From positions 1 to 8,435 of the forward strand of contig CAUZJO010000173.1 of assembly GCA_963580245.1 (NCBI GenBank): DNA of 8,435 bases, given 5' to 3'. This document shows positions 1-7,911 of this stretch, piece by piece (the first letter of the stretch is position 1; the number at the start of each line of letters is the position of its first letter). The DNA is from CAUZJO01 sp963580245 (lineage in GTDB: Bacteria > Sumerlaeota > Sumerlaeia > MVZB01). The notes under the pieces are model-generated. The model was not told where the DNA came from, did not search any database, and worked only from the letters and a program-made list of their open reading frames with translations. Both the position numbers and the translations under genes were made by a program.

Positions 1-1182
1 CGGATCCTGACGCCGATCCGCGTCTTATTGATCGTCCCCCCCAATCCCACGGGCGCCAAGGCCGACGAGGCCCTGTATCTGCGTCTGGCCCTCAATCCGT
101 GGCGCAGCCTTCCGGGTCGCCAGGCACCGGTCGAGCTGACCGAGGTCAGTTATCATCGGGCCCGGACCGAGTCGATCGACGCCCACGACGTGGTGTGCGT
201 CTTCGATTCGCCGCGAATGCCCGCCGAGCTGACCCAACGATTGGATCAACACGCCCAACAGGGCGGCCGACTCATCTATCTGCCCGCGCTCGATGCGCTC
301 CCCGCCAACCGCCAAGGTGAAACGCCGAGAGAGTGGTCGTTCGCCGGTCTACCGCTTGCGGGTTCCGAACATGCAAACCGCGCCATGGACCCGCTCGCCA
401 TCGGCGATTACGACCGCAAGCATCTTCTCTTCTCGCCCCTGTTGAGCACGACGCCGGAGTTGCTCTCGGGCGCCTCGTTCGATGCGTATCTAGCCATCGA
501 CGAGGAGCGGCTGGGTCCGCGCGACCACGTGGCGGCGCGCCTGAGCAACGGGGCCCCATGGATCGTCGAATCACGACGCGGGGCGGGGCGGGTCCTCGCC
601 TGGAGTTCGGGAGCGCATCCGGATTGGAACAATTTGGCGCTGCGTCCGCTGTTGCTGCCGATGATGATGGAAACGCTGAAAGTCCTCAGCGGCGCGCAAG
701 CCGACGCTCCGCCCTCCGGTTGGATCGACGAAGGTTTCTCATTGAATCGGGCCCAAACGCGGGGCTCGGCGGCCATCCGCGTCGAGCATCCCTCCGGCCG
801 GAGTCGTCCCCGGCCCGTTGCGGCGGACGCAACCACGGTTCGTTACCGCGAAGTCGATGAACCGGGTTTCTATACCGTCCATCTGAGCGGCGAGGAAGTT
901 GGTGAGTCGGTCGTGGCCGTCAACGTCGACGCCGCCGAGGGCCGCGTTACGAGGGCTACTTCCGAAGCCATCGCCGCGTTCTTTCCCCCGGATCGGCCCG
1001 CGACGATCGAGCAAAGTGCCGCGTCCGTCGTCTCGCGACTGACGCTGGCCACGCGGGGTTATAGCGGCTCGACGGCGTTGTTGGTCTTGGTGCTGTTGGC
1101 CCTGCTCGGTCAGCTCTTTGTCGCGAACGTTGTCCCGCGCCGCGCCTCGGAACCGAGCGGGCAACAGGTTGAAACAAACTAA
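1..1182 (+). CDS. BatA-type membrane protein, C-terminal part (5' end outside window)
   Basis: The reading frame is open from the first base, so 393 codons of a longer gene are visible; the TTG at 28 lies inside the frame and is not the start. Residues about 7-95 look like a GATase-like/flavodoxin-like fold (hydrophobic strand LLIVPP, then DVVCVFDSP and a helix followed by GGRLIYLPA). Around residues 197-232 comes the segment RVLAWSSG...DWNNLALRPLLLP, which matches the recalled BatA-family pattern of a strand followed by 'DWxNLPLRPxFVP'. A beta domain with PGFYTVHL follows, then a C-terminal membrane helix at about 357-379 and a short basic tail. BatA proteins are inner-membrane partners of MoxR ATPases, with an N-terminal two-helix anchor and VWA domain that would lie upstream here. 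The exact role is unknown. Stop codon TAA at 1180-1182. Followed by the VWA gene after a 146-base spacer. Confidence 0.85.
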   Translation, partial: RILTPIRVLLIVPPNPTGAKADEALYLRLALNPWRSLPGRQAPVELTEVSYHRARTESIDAHDVVCVFDSPRMPAELTQRLDQHAQQGGRLIYLPALDALPANRQGETPREWSFAGLPLAGSEHANRAMDPLAIGDYDRKHLLFSPLLSTTPELLSGASFDAYLAIDEERLGPRDHVAARLSNGAPWIVESRRGAGRVLAWSSGAHPDWNNLALRPLLLPMMMETLKVLSGAQADAPPSGWIDEGFSLNRAQTRGSAAIRVEHPSGRSRPRPVAADATTVRYREVDEPGFYTVHLSGEEVGESVVAVNVDAAEGRVTRATSEAIAAFFPPDRPATIEQSAASVVSRLTLATRGYSGSTALLVLVLLALLGQLFVANVVPRRASEPSGQQVETN

Positions 1183-1328
1183 GGGAACCTCTAAGGATCC
1201 GGTTTGCAGTCGTCCCTACGGGACTCCAATTCGTTATCGGTTTGATTTCCCGCCACTTGCGTGGCGAACTGAAAGCAATCGTCCCTGGGGGGACTGAATT
1301 TTGGAGGCACCTTTAAGCGCACAACGCG
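1183..1328. repeat. REP-like spacer with three hairpins inside the cluster
   Basis: Two 26-base units in the same orientation occur at 1206-1231 and 1275-1300. Both have the form gcaRtcgtccct, 2-4 variable bases, gggact, then aatt. Each folds as a 5-bp hairpin: gtccc 1212-1216 with gggac 1220-1224 (3-base loop), and gtccc 1281-1285 with gggac 1290-1294 (4-base loop). Between them is a 6-bp stem, cgccac 1251-1256 with gtggcg 1261-1266 (loop ttgc). Such GTCCC/GGGAC hairpin units resemble dispersed palindromic repeats I recall from planctomycete genomes, but dispersal cannot be tested here. Roles could be mRNA stabilisation, partial termination or simply REP insertion. No U-tract follows any stem, so a classic intrinsic terminator is not supported, and no convincing -35/-10 pair is seen. 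Confidence 0.65.
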
Positions 1329-3572
1329 ATGTTCAGCAACCTCTCCGACTTCGATCTGATCTTGCCGCCTCACTGGTCGGCGCCGGCGGTCATCCTGTTG
1401 GTGGCGATCATCGCGGGCCTCTGCGTGTTTTGGTCTCGTCCCGCGCGCGCGACGGTGCGTCGTCCGATCTACCTTTTACTGACCGGCTTGGAGCTGCTGG
1501 CGGCGGTCATGGTGGTGCTTTGGTTGATCAATCCGAGGGTCCGTTATGCCCGCGCCAAGGCCCTGGAAGGCGACGTGGCCATCCTGGTCGATGTTTCGCG
1601 GAGCATGGCGACGACCGACGCGCCGGGCGGCCGAAGTCGCCACGATGAGGCGCGGCGGCTGGTGCGGAGTCCCGATGGACCGCTGCGCCGGGCCCTGGCT
1701 GGAAAGGCGAATTCGCGCGACTTCAGTTTCGGCGACCGGCTCACCGAACAGACGGCCGCGCAGGGTGCCGATCAGGACCCGGCGACCGCCCGGCGAACCG
1801 ACCTGACCGCCGCGTTCGAGCAACTCGCCACCGCGACCCAAGGGCGCCCGCTATTGGGGGTGGTGCTCGCCACCGACGGGGCCGACAACGCGGCCGGTCC
1901 CATCTGGGAAGCCGCCGCGAAACTTCAGGTTCCGATCTACCCGATCGGAATCGGCCGCAAACAACCCCAGGGCGTGACCTGGCGCAACGTCGGCCTGGAG
2001 CGCGTCGAGATCCCCACCCGCATCTCCGCCAACCAGGAGATCGAGTTTAAACTGCACCTGATCCAGGAAGGGTTCACCAACGCCAACCTCCCCATCCAGA
2101 TGAGTCGCGACAATGAAGCCCTGGCGTCGGAGGTGGCAACCCTTGCGCCCCGGCGCCGTCAATCCGTCCCCATTCGGTTCACGCCAAGCCATGTGGGCGC
2201 CCAGACCTACAAACTCAATATCCCGAACCAATCCGGGGACCAGTTCGAGGACGACAACGAACTCGAGTTCAGCGTCCTGGTGGTCCACGATCAGGTCCGC
2301 GTCCTGTATTCCGAAGGGGCGCTACGCTGGATCTACAAGTATTTGCGGCGCGTGTTGGCCGGGGCCGAGTCAATCGAGTTCGACGGCGTCATCCGCACCG
2401 GCGGCGGCAAGTTTTATCATCAGGGCGGGTCGAGCTTGGACCTGCGCGGGAGCCTCCCCGGACGTTTCGAGCAACTCAAGGGCTTCGACGTGATCGTCTT
2501 CGGCGACATTCCCCGCGAGTTGGTCGCCGCCGAGACGCTCGACCACCTTGAACGCTTCGTCAGGGAGGAGAAGGGCGGATTGCTGATCGTGGCCGGACCC
2601 AACAACCTCTCCCACGATCAATATGGCCAGACCCCCTTGGCCCGCATGCTCCCGGCCAAGTTGAGCCCCGGCGAGCTTGTCGAGCCACGGACCGTTCAGC
2701 GACTTGATTTACATGTGACCCCTCGGGGTCGCGCCACGCCTTTTGTCGATGATCTGGAGCGGTTCGCCGCGCAGGTCGCCCCGCGGCGTTATTATCCGCT
2801 TGGCTCGCTCAAGTCGGGAGGGGAGATCTGGCTCAAGGGACGCGCCGAAGGTCGCACTGAACCCATTTTGATAACCCATCGTTACGGCAACGGGCGGGTG
2901 ATGCTGCTCGCCACCGACGACCTGTGGACGGCCGAATTGGCCGGGCCATCCCAGGGGGACGAATCGGCCCCGTCCGATTTGTGGCTCCAGGCGACCCGGT
3001 GGCTTGCCCAACGCGAGGACGAGGTCGACGAGGAAACCCCGTTGCTCATGGCGCGGACCGACCAATCCTACTACGAACCCGGACAGGAGGTCCGCATCAC
3101 GGCCCAACTGCGCGAGCCGCAAGAGGAAAATCAATGGGGAAACCTGACCGGAGGCGTGTGGTTTGCCGGGCGAGAGGTGACGACCTTCGAGCTCGATCCG
3201 CGCGCGGCCCAGGGTCGGCTCGAATGGGCGTGGGAAGCCCCCCACGACGGCCGATTCGAAATCCGGCTCGACGCCCGGCACGGAGACGAAACGTCCGAGG
3301 TCCATTGCCGCGTCAACGTCGGCCGGCCCCATCAGGAATCGATACGCAAGGAGCTGAACGAAGACCTGTTGCGCGAATTGGCCCGCCAGACGGGCGGCGG
3401 CTACTATACGCCGCTTAACGCCGAGGACATCGCCCAGGCAATCGAACGGGACCAGGCCATGACGGGCGAAATCGTCGAGCATGAATGGGTCGAGTCCTTC
3501 TGGGTCTATCTGCTTTTCTGCGCCATCGTCTCGACCGAATGGATCATCCGCAGGCGGAGAAACCTGATATGA
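1329..3572 (+). CDS. VWA domain and GATase1-like membrane protein
   Basis: 747 residues. The start is well fixed: an in-frame TAA lies at 1314-1316 and no start codon falls between it and ATG 1329. The only purine-rich motif, ggagg at 1303-1307, is 21 bases away, too far for a normal ribosome site. Two membrane helices lie at about 18-36 and 47-67. The VWA domain (about 82-210) has a complete metal site: D88-V-S90-R-S92, T157 and D183. A beta-sandwich segment follows (about 220-320), then a GATase1-like domain (about 323-450: VRVLYSEG, FDVIVFGDIP, GGLLIVAGPNN). The strand-rich part with HRYGNGRVMLLATD (517-530) and a further beta domain (about 575-665) lead to RELARQTGGGYYTPL and a last membrane helix at about 721-740. 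The only cysteines are C32, C660 and C731, so the GATase-like domain has no nucleophile and is probably a binding or scaffold module. The protein most likely exposes its middle to the periplasm and pairs with the flanking membrane proteins. Confidence 0.92.
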   Translation: MFSNLSDFDLILPPHWSAPAVILLVAIIAGLCVFWSRPARATVRRPIYLLLTGLELLAAVMVVLWLINPRVRYARAKALEGDVAILVDVSRSMATTDAPGGRSRHDEARRLVRSPDGPLRRALAGKANSRDFSFGDRLTEQTAAQGADQDPATARRTDLTAAFEQLATATQGRPLLGVVLATDGADNAAGPIWEAAAKLQVPIYPIGIGRKQPQGVTWRNVGLERVEIPTRISANQEIEFKLHLIQEGFTNANLPIQMSRDNEALASEVATLAPRRRQSVPIRFTPSHVGAQTYKLNIPNQSGDQFEDDNELEFSVLVVHDQVRVLYSEGALRWIYKYLRRVLAGAESIEFDGVIRTGGGKFYHQGGSSLDLRGSLPGRFEQLKGFDVIVFGDIPRELVAAETLDHLERFVREEKGGLLIVAGPNNLSHDQYGQTPLARMLPAKLSPGELVEPRTVQRLDLHVTPRGRATPFVDDLERFAAQVAPRRYYPLGSLKSGGEIWLKGRAEGRTEPILITHRYGNGRVMLLATDDLWTAELAGPSQGDESAPSDLWLQATRWLAQREDEVDEETPLLMARTDQSYYEPGQEVRITAQLREPQEENQWGNLTGGVWFAGREVTTFELDPRAAQGRLEWAWEAPHDGRFEIRLDARHGDETSEVHCRVNVGRPHQESIRKELNEDLLRELARQTGGGYYTPLNAEDIAQAIERDQAMTGEIVEHEWVESFWVYLLFCAIVSTEWIIRRRRNLI
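3556..3559 (+). promoter_or_regulatory. Shine-Dalgarno (GGAG) deciding the start at 3569
   Basis: GGAG lies inside the last codons of the VWA gene, 9 bases before ATG 3569. Together with the four-base ATGA overlap this supports translational coupling and the choice of 3569 over the in-frame ATG at 3485, which lies 88 bases inside the upstream gene. Confidence 0.55.
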
Positions 3573-6500
3573 CGCCGCCGCGCGCAGCCTCGACCCCCCT
3601 CTCAAACGAAGATCTCCGCCAGTTGACCCGTGCGCTCAACCGCCTCTCGCGTTTGCGGCGCTGGGTGGGCCTGGGAGAGTGCCTGCTGCAAGCCCTCGTC
3701 CTGATCACGATCGCCGCCCTGACGTTGTTCGTCTTCGATAACCTGGTCCAGCTCAGCGATTCGGGCCGAGCGGCGGCCTTCGCACTCCTTCTCGCCGCGG
3801 GAATTGTCGGGCTATCCCGGATCGTGGCCGCGGCGCGCCGGCGCTGGAACCAGGATCAACTCGCGCTGATGGTCGAGCGCCAATATCCCGAGCTGGACAA
3901 CCGCCTCGTAAACGCCGTTCAGTTCGGCGCCCAAGACGCCGCCGCGCCGGGGCACAAATTGATTCAGTCCCTGATTCGCGAAGCCGCCCAACGGATCAGA
4001 TCGCTCGACCTGTGCACCGTCATCCCCAAGCAGGGTCTCAAACGGGGAACGTTGGTCGTCTTGGTCCTGGTTCCCCTGGTCGCTATCTATCCGCTGTTCT
4101 TCCCGGACCACTTCTTCAACGCGGCGGTTCGCGTCCTCCTCCCGACCGCGCCGGTCCTCCCCATCTCCCAGGTCCGACTCAAGATCGAACCCGGTGACGC
4201 GACGCTCGAGAAAGGGAGCGATCTCACCGTTCTCGCCACCCCCCTCAGGGGCCTTCCCCGAACCGTAACCCTGGAACTCAACGCCGCCAACCTCGCCGAC
4301 CGCTTCACGATGGGGCTGGACGGCGATCGTTTCGTCTATTCCTTGCGCGAGATGGTGGAGCCGTTTCGCTATCGGGTCCGGGCCGGCGACTTCCGCTCGA
4401 CGTGGTATCGCGTCGACCTGATTGAGCGGCCCACCGTCACCAGCATGGCCGCGCGCCATGCGTACCCGCCCTACACGCGCCTCGCACCCGAGCTCGTGGA
4501 CCCTGCCGACGGCCACCTCGCCGCGCTGACCGGCACGCGCGTCACGCTCACGGCCCGAACCAACAAGCCGCTGCGAACGGCGGACTTACGGCCGCGCCGA
4601 GGGACGGCCCCGGCCACTCAAATCGCTCCGGACGGCCTTTCGGTGGAGACCGCGTTGACGGTCCGGCAAGATGATACGTATCACTGGTTCCTGGTGGACC
4701 GGGAGGGTTTCGACAACGACCCGGCCCCGACCTACACGATCCGGCCGCTGGGTGATGAGGACCCCATCGTAGTGATCACGTCGCCCCGCCAGGACGTGGG
4801 CATTCCGCGCGGCGAGGCGCTCGGCATCCTTTATCGAGCTCGGGACGACTATGGGGTCGCCCGCATCGAAGTCTCGCTGACGCGCAACTCGCAAGTCGAA
4901 CTGCTGGACGCCAGTGACCTCGACCCGCCCCCGACCACCGTGAACGAAGGCTACGTGCTGCCCACCGCCCATTTGACTCCGGGCGACGAGTTCCAGATCA
5001 GGGTCCAAGTCACCGACACCGACCCCATCACGCCGGGCGTCGCCATCAGCGAGCCCCTGACCGTCCACATTACCGAGCCCGTCAAACCCGAAAACGAGAC
5101 GGCCGCGCGACTGGAACGGATTCTCGACGCCCTGCTGCAACTGCTGAATATCCAGCAAGGGCTGAGGGCTGACACGGGGAAATGGCGCGCCTCGCTCACC
5201 AACGAAGAGATCACCGCGCGGCAACGCCAGGCCGGCCTGCGAAGGACCACGCTCGGCCAGTCGATGCTACGGGCCGACGCGGTGGCGCTCTCGAGCCTGG
5301 AGTGGGCGGAGCCGGGATGGACGCGCATGGCCGTCGCGTTGCGCGAGCTGACCGAGGGATTAATGCGCAAGGCTGTTGCCCTGCTGCGCGAACTAACCGA
5401 AATGCGTGCCCTCAAGCCCCAATTCGACCAAACCCTCGCCGTCCATGCCACCCAAACCGAGATCATGCGGCGGCTCGAGGAACTGATCGGCCAGCTCGCC
5501 GATGCACATCCCCAATTGAAGCAAAGCGAGCAATGGCGGCAATTCGACCAAGAACGAACGCGACGCGGCGGGCCGGAATCACTCGACAACCTCCATGGCG
5601 GGGTGCTCGAGTTCATCGGCGACCAGGACTCCCTTGTCCGGTCCCTCCAGCGCATGGAAGACGTTCACCCGGACGATCTCAGCACCACGCAAGTCCAACA
5701 AATCGAGGATCTGGCCGAGATCGAAGAGGCATGGGCCGAGTATTTCAAGGACGCCGCCGATTGGCTGCGCGAAACGCCGATGGTCGACGGCACCGAATCG
5801 GGCCTGCGCGATGAATTGATCGAGATTTACAGCGAGATCGAACCCTTGCCGGAGGAGTTGAGGTCCAAGACCGTTACGATCGAGGTCACGCGCGAAGAGG
5901 TGGGGCTGGCCCTCGCGATGGAGTTGCTCGAGGACCTCGAGAAATGGCTGGCCGAGGAGCCTGACTTTATGAAGTGGGTCTTGGAAGAACCATTGGAACC
6001 GTATGACGTCCCGTTGGCCGAGCTGCCCGATGAACTCGAAGACATTATCGGCGACCTGATCGAGAGCGAAGAGATGATGAGCGCCGAAATCGAGGACGTC
6101 ACCTCGAACTGGGCCGATTCGTTGGGGGAGATCGGATGGGGGGGCGCCGACGGGCCGATCAGCAACTACAGTGCCAAGGGGATCACCGGCAACATCCTGC
6201 CCAACGACATGGACATCGCGGGCCGCTCAGGCGAGGGACGGTCGGGCCGCGCGTTGGGTGAAATGGTCGAGTCGGTCGCCACCGGCAAGGGCGGCCGCCA
6301 GACGCCGACCCGCATCACGGGCGACCCGATGGGCGATGGCGTCGTCGAGGACCTGAGCACCGATCCGGCGGGAGGCGCGACCGGCGGCGGCAAACTGGCG
6401 GGCACGACCGGCTGGGGACTGGTCGCGCCCAACGCCCCGCCTCAACCCGAAATGCTCGAAACGTTCGCCAGACGCCAGACCGACCTGCGGATGGAGGCGA

Positions 6501-6826
6501 TGTCGCTCGAAGAGAACCTGATGGGCAGGGGCCTGCCGTCGGGCGGCCTGGCGCGTTCGATCGAAGGCATGCGCCGAGTCGAGAAGGCCCTGCAAAACGG
6601 CGTCTACGATAACCTGCGCGACCTGAACACGCGCGTGCTCTCCGACCTCAAGGACCAGCGCCGGCTCGTCCGCGAGCATTTCCGCATGAGACGCGATCCC
6701 TCCTGGCGCGCCCAAAGCAAGCGCCGCCACCAAATCCGCCAAGTCGCCCCCGAGTCATTCCCCGAAGGCTACCAAGCCCTGCTCTCCGCCTATTTCGAGG
6801 CCTTGGCGAGCCAAGTCGATCAGTAG
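3569..6826 (+). CDS. Large membrane-anchored Ig-like/coiled-coil protein (DUF4175-like)
   Basis: 1085 residues from ATG 3569, which overlaps the preceding stop as ATGA. The same frame also has ATG 3485, but that would add 28 residues read over the end of the VWA gene. Membrane helices lie at about 36-56, 66-86 and 160-178, which would place the remainder outside the cytoplasm if the N-terminus is inside. Ig-like segments follow at about 199-285, 286-393 (with YPPYT at 299-303) and 395-503 (RDDYGVARIEVSL); this arrangement resembles DUF4175-type proteins. Residues 508-850 are mostly helical and increasingly acidic, with two heptad-like copies of AVA(L)LRELTE at 588-596 and 602-611. Residues about 855-955 are a Gly/Thr/Asp-rich module, and 960-1083 are helical and basic, ending in ESFPEGYQALLSAYFEAL. 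It probably forms the structural body of the complex with the BatA and VWA proteins. No catalytic motif is seen; function unknown. Confidence 0.9.
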   Translation: MTPPRAASTPLSNEDLRQLTRALNRLSRLRRWVGLGECLLQALVLITIAALTLFVFDNLVQLSDSGRAAAFALLLAAGIVGLSRIVAAARRRWNQDQLALMVERQYPELDNRLVNAVQFGAQDAAAPGHKLIQSLIREAAQRIRSLDLCTVIPKQGLKRGTLVVLVLVPLVAIYPLFFPDHFFNAAVRVLLPTAPVLPISQVRLKIEPGDATLEKGSDLTVLATPLRGLPRTVTLELNAANLADRFTMGLDGDRFVYSLREMVEPFRYRVRAGDFRSTWYRVDLIERPTVTSMAARHAYPPYTRLAPELVDPADGHLAALTGTRVTLTARTNKPLRTADLRPRRGTAPATQIAPDGLSVETALTVRQDDTYHWFLVDREGFDNDPAPTYTIRPLGDEDPIVVITSPRQDVGIPRGEALGILYRARDDYGVARIEVSLTRNSQVELLDASDLDPPPTTVNEGYVLPTAHLTPGDEFQIRVQVTDTDPITPGVAISEPLTVHITEPVKPENETAARLERILDALLQLLNIQQGLRADTGKWRASLTNEEITARQRQAGLRRTTLGQSMLRADAVALSSLEWAEPGWTRMAVALRELTEGLMRKAVALLRELTEMRALKPQFDQTLAVHATQTEIMRRLEELIGQLADAHPQLKQSEQWRQFDQERTRRGGPESLDNLHGGVLEFIGDQDSLVRSLQRMEDVHPDDLSTTQVQQIEDLAEIEEAWAEYFKDAADWLRETPMVDGTESGLRDELIEIYSEIEPLPEELRSKTVTIEVTREEVGLALAMELLEDLEKWLAEEPDFMKWVLEEPLEPYDVPLAELPDELEDIIGDLIESEEMMSAEIEDVTSNWADSLGEIGWGGADGPISNYSAKGITGNILPNDMDIAGRSGEGRSGRALGEMVESVATGKGGRQTPTRITGDPMGDGVVEDLSTDPAGGATGGGKLAGTTGWGLVAPNAPPQPEMLETFARRQTDLRMEAMSLEENLMGRGLPSGGLARSIEGMRRVEKALQNGVYDNLRDLNTRVLSDLKDQRRLVREHFRMRRDPSWRAQSKRRHQIRQVAPESFPEGYQALLSAYFEALASQVDQ

Positions 6827-6847
6827 AAACGAGCGGTCAGAAATATA

Positions 6848-7642
6848 ATGAGAAACCGACCCATTCAATACGAACGGCTGAACCACGAGTGGACGGCTTT
6901 CGCCACGCTGATAGTGGGCGTTGCCCTTTCCGCGTTGGCACCGTGTATCAACGCGGACCATTCCACGGAGACATCCGCGCATGCTTCGGCAACGACAACC
7001 AAAGAAGCTGATCCGGCGACCTCCGCCTCAATGGAATGTAAGGCAAACCTCGTTCGCAATGGAGACTTTGAACAGGGCCGTCGCCGCCCCGACCACTGGG
7101 ACCCGCCAAGACCCGGAACCGTTGAATGGGTCGATGCCGGAGAGGGGCGCGGGCGGGTGGTCCGCTTTCGGCTCAATCGCGAGATCGCGGAGACGAGCGG
7201 CGTCAAGTATCTCTGCGCCCCGATCAGGCCGACTCCCGAAGGCAAGGGCCTCCAAGGTCGAACTTATCGACTCCGGGCCGATATCAAGACCGACGGCCCA
7301 TCCGTCATCCTGTTTGTGAAGGGATACGCAAACGTGCGCGGGCGAGAACGCGAGATCTATCGACGCAAGAAGGAATGCCGGATTGATCCCGGCCGTTGGC
7401 GGACGGTCGAGCTTGAGTTTACGCCGCGCGGTCCGGCGGGGCGCAAGGCCCTGGAGCGTCGCGGCGTCAAGACCCCCACGGTCGAATACCTGCGCGTGCA
7501 ACTTTATACCTACGGCCGTCCCGGCGCGGTCAGCTTCGACGACGTCTGCGTGGAGGCCATCGGCCGCCTCTCCAGGCCCGAGGCGGCCGATGGAAACAAA
7601 CAGGACTCGCTCACGCCCAATTCAAAAAACCCGCCGCATTGA
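6848..7642 (+). CDS. Exported protein with carbohydrate-binding-like jelly-roll domain
   Basis: 264 residues. The upstream in-frame stop is the TAG of the preceding gene (6824-6826), and ATG 6848 is the first start after it; no good ribosome site is visible. Residues 1-36 look like a long signal peptide: charged start, hydrophobic core TLIVGVALSAL at about 20-30, probable cleavage after INA36. LAPC at 30-33 resembles a lipobox poorly because proline precedes the cysteine. A Ser/Thr/Ala-rich linker (37-62) leads to a domain at about 66-238 that opens with NLVRNGDFEQG and closes with GAVSFDDVCVEA, the usual entry and exit of galactose-binding-like/CBM4-9 jelly rolls. Cysteines at 64, 123, 177 and 234 could pair. 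The tail 240-264 is polar. The 21-base gap suggests the same transcript as the membrane proteins. No catalytic domain is present, so it may bind a glycan or a partner protein; the ligand is not predictable. Confidence 0.85.
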   Translation: MRNRPIQYERLNHEWTAFATLIVGVALSALAPCINADHSTETSAHASATTTKEADPATSASMECKANLVRNGDFEQGRRRPDHWDPPRPGTVEWVDAGEGRGRVVRFRLNREIAETSGVKYLCAPIRPTPEGKGLQGRTYRLRADIKTDGPSVILFVKGYANVRGREREIYRRKKECRIDPGRWRTVELEFTPRGPAGRKALERRGVKTPTVEYLRVQLYTYGRPGAVSFDDVCVEAIGRLSRPEAADGNKQDSLTPNSKNPPH

Positions 7643-7803
7643 ACGGGGATGGGAGAACGATGAGGTCCGGTACCGCTGGGGTTCGAGCGGTGGTAGCCCC
7701 GACAGTCTCTGCCCGCTCATCGACTCCGCGCGTTCAAGGCCCGTGGCGGTTGACTCCCCCATCTTGAACCCGGACTTCATCCCCCGGGGCAATGTGTTTC
7801 CAC

Positions 7804-7838
7804 GGCGACCATTCGGCTCGCCCTTCTGCTTGGTCGCC
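7804..7838. repeat. 8-bp perfect inverted repeat (hairpin)
   Basis: ggcgacca at 7804-7811 pairs perfectly with tggtcgcc at 7831-7838 around a 19-base loop. It sits in the gap just before the palindrome at 7843. It could form in RNA from either strand. No T-tract follows, so termination is not supported. Confidence 0.5.
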
Positions 7839-7842
7839 CGTC

Positions 7843-7854
7843 GCTGATATCAGC
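7843..7854. repeat. Perfect 12-bp palindrome gctgatatcagc
   Basis: The sequence equals its own reverse complement over 12 bases, with no spacer. A dyad of this kind may be an operator for a dimeric regulator of the 8013 gene, but it lies about 160 bases upstream of that start and no known operator is recognised. Confidence 0.4.
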
Positions 7855-7899
7855 ACCGCACCGTCCAAAGAAAAGCTGTCATTCGCCCCCTGTTTCCCC

Positions 7900-7911
7900 C
7901 CGTGTACACGG
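7900..7911. repeat. Perfect 12-bp palindrome ccgtgtacacgg
   Basis: A second perfect dyad, 45 bases after the first and about 100 bases before GTG 8013. The core TGTACA is a common shape for dimeric regulator sites. The regulator is unknown and the assignment as an operator is inference. Confidence 0.4.

Noticed and set aside
1195..1200. GGATCC at 1195 and again at 2-7 as possible cloning junctions
   Set aside because: Six-base sites are common by chance and reading frame 1 continues without disturbance from the first base; no sign of an artefact.
1212..1294. Intrinsic terminator after the BatA-type gene
   Set aside because: The stems are short (5-6 bp) and none is followed by a T-run; the units look like a repeat instead.
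2709..3605. 298-codon minus-strand frame opposite the VWA gene
   Set aside because: It lies wholly over well-supported coding sequence, shows no recognisable domain, and is the expected shadow of GC-rich codon use on the other strand.
3812..4516. 234-codon minus-strand frame (and similar frames at 4586-5224 and 4951-5655)
   Set aside because: All are antisense to the 1085-residue protein, with biased composition and no motif; shadows.
7383..7847. 154-codon plus-strand frame running from the jelly-roll gene into the gap
   Set aside because: More than half overlaps the supported gene in another frame, the product is Arg/Pro/Ser-rich without motifs, and no ribosome site is seen.
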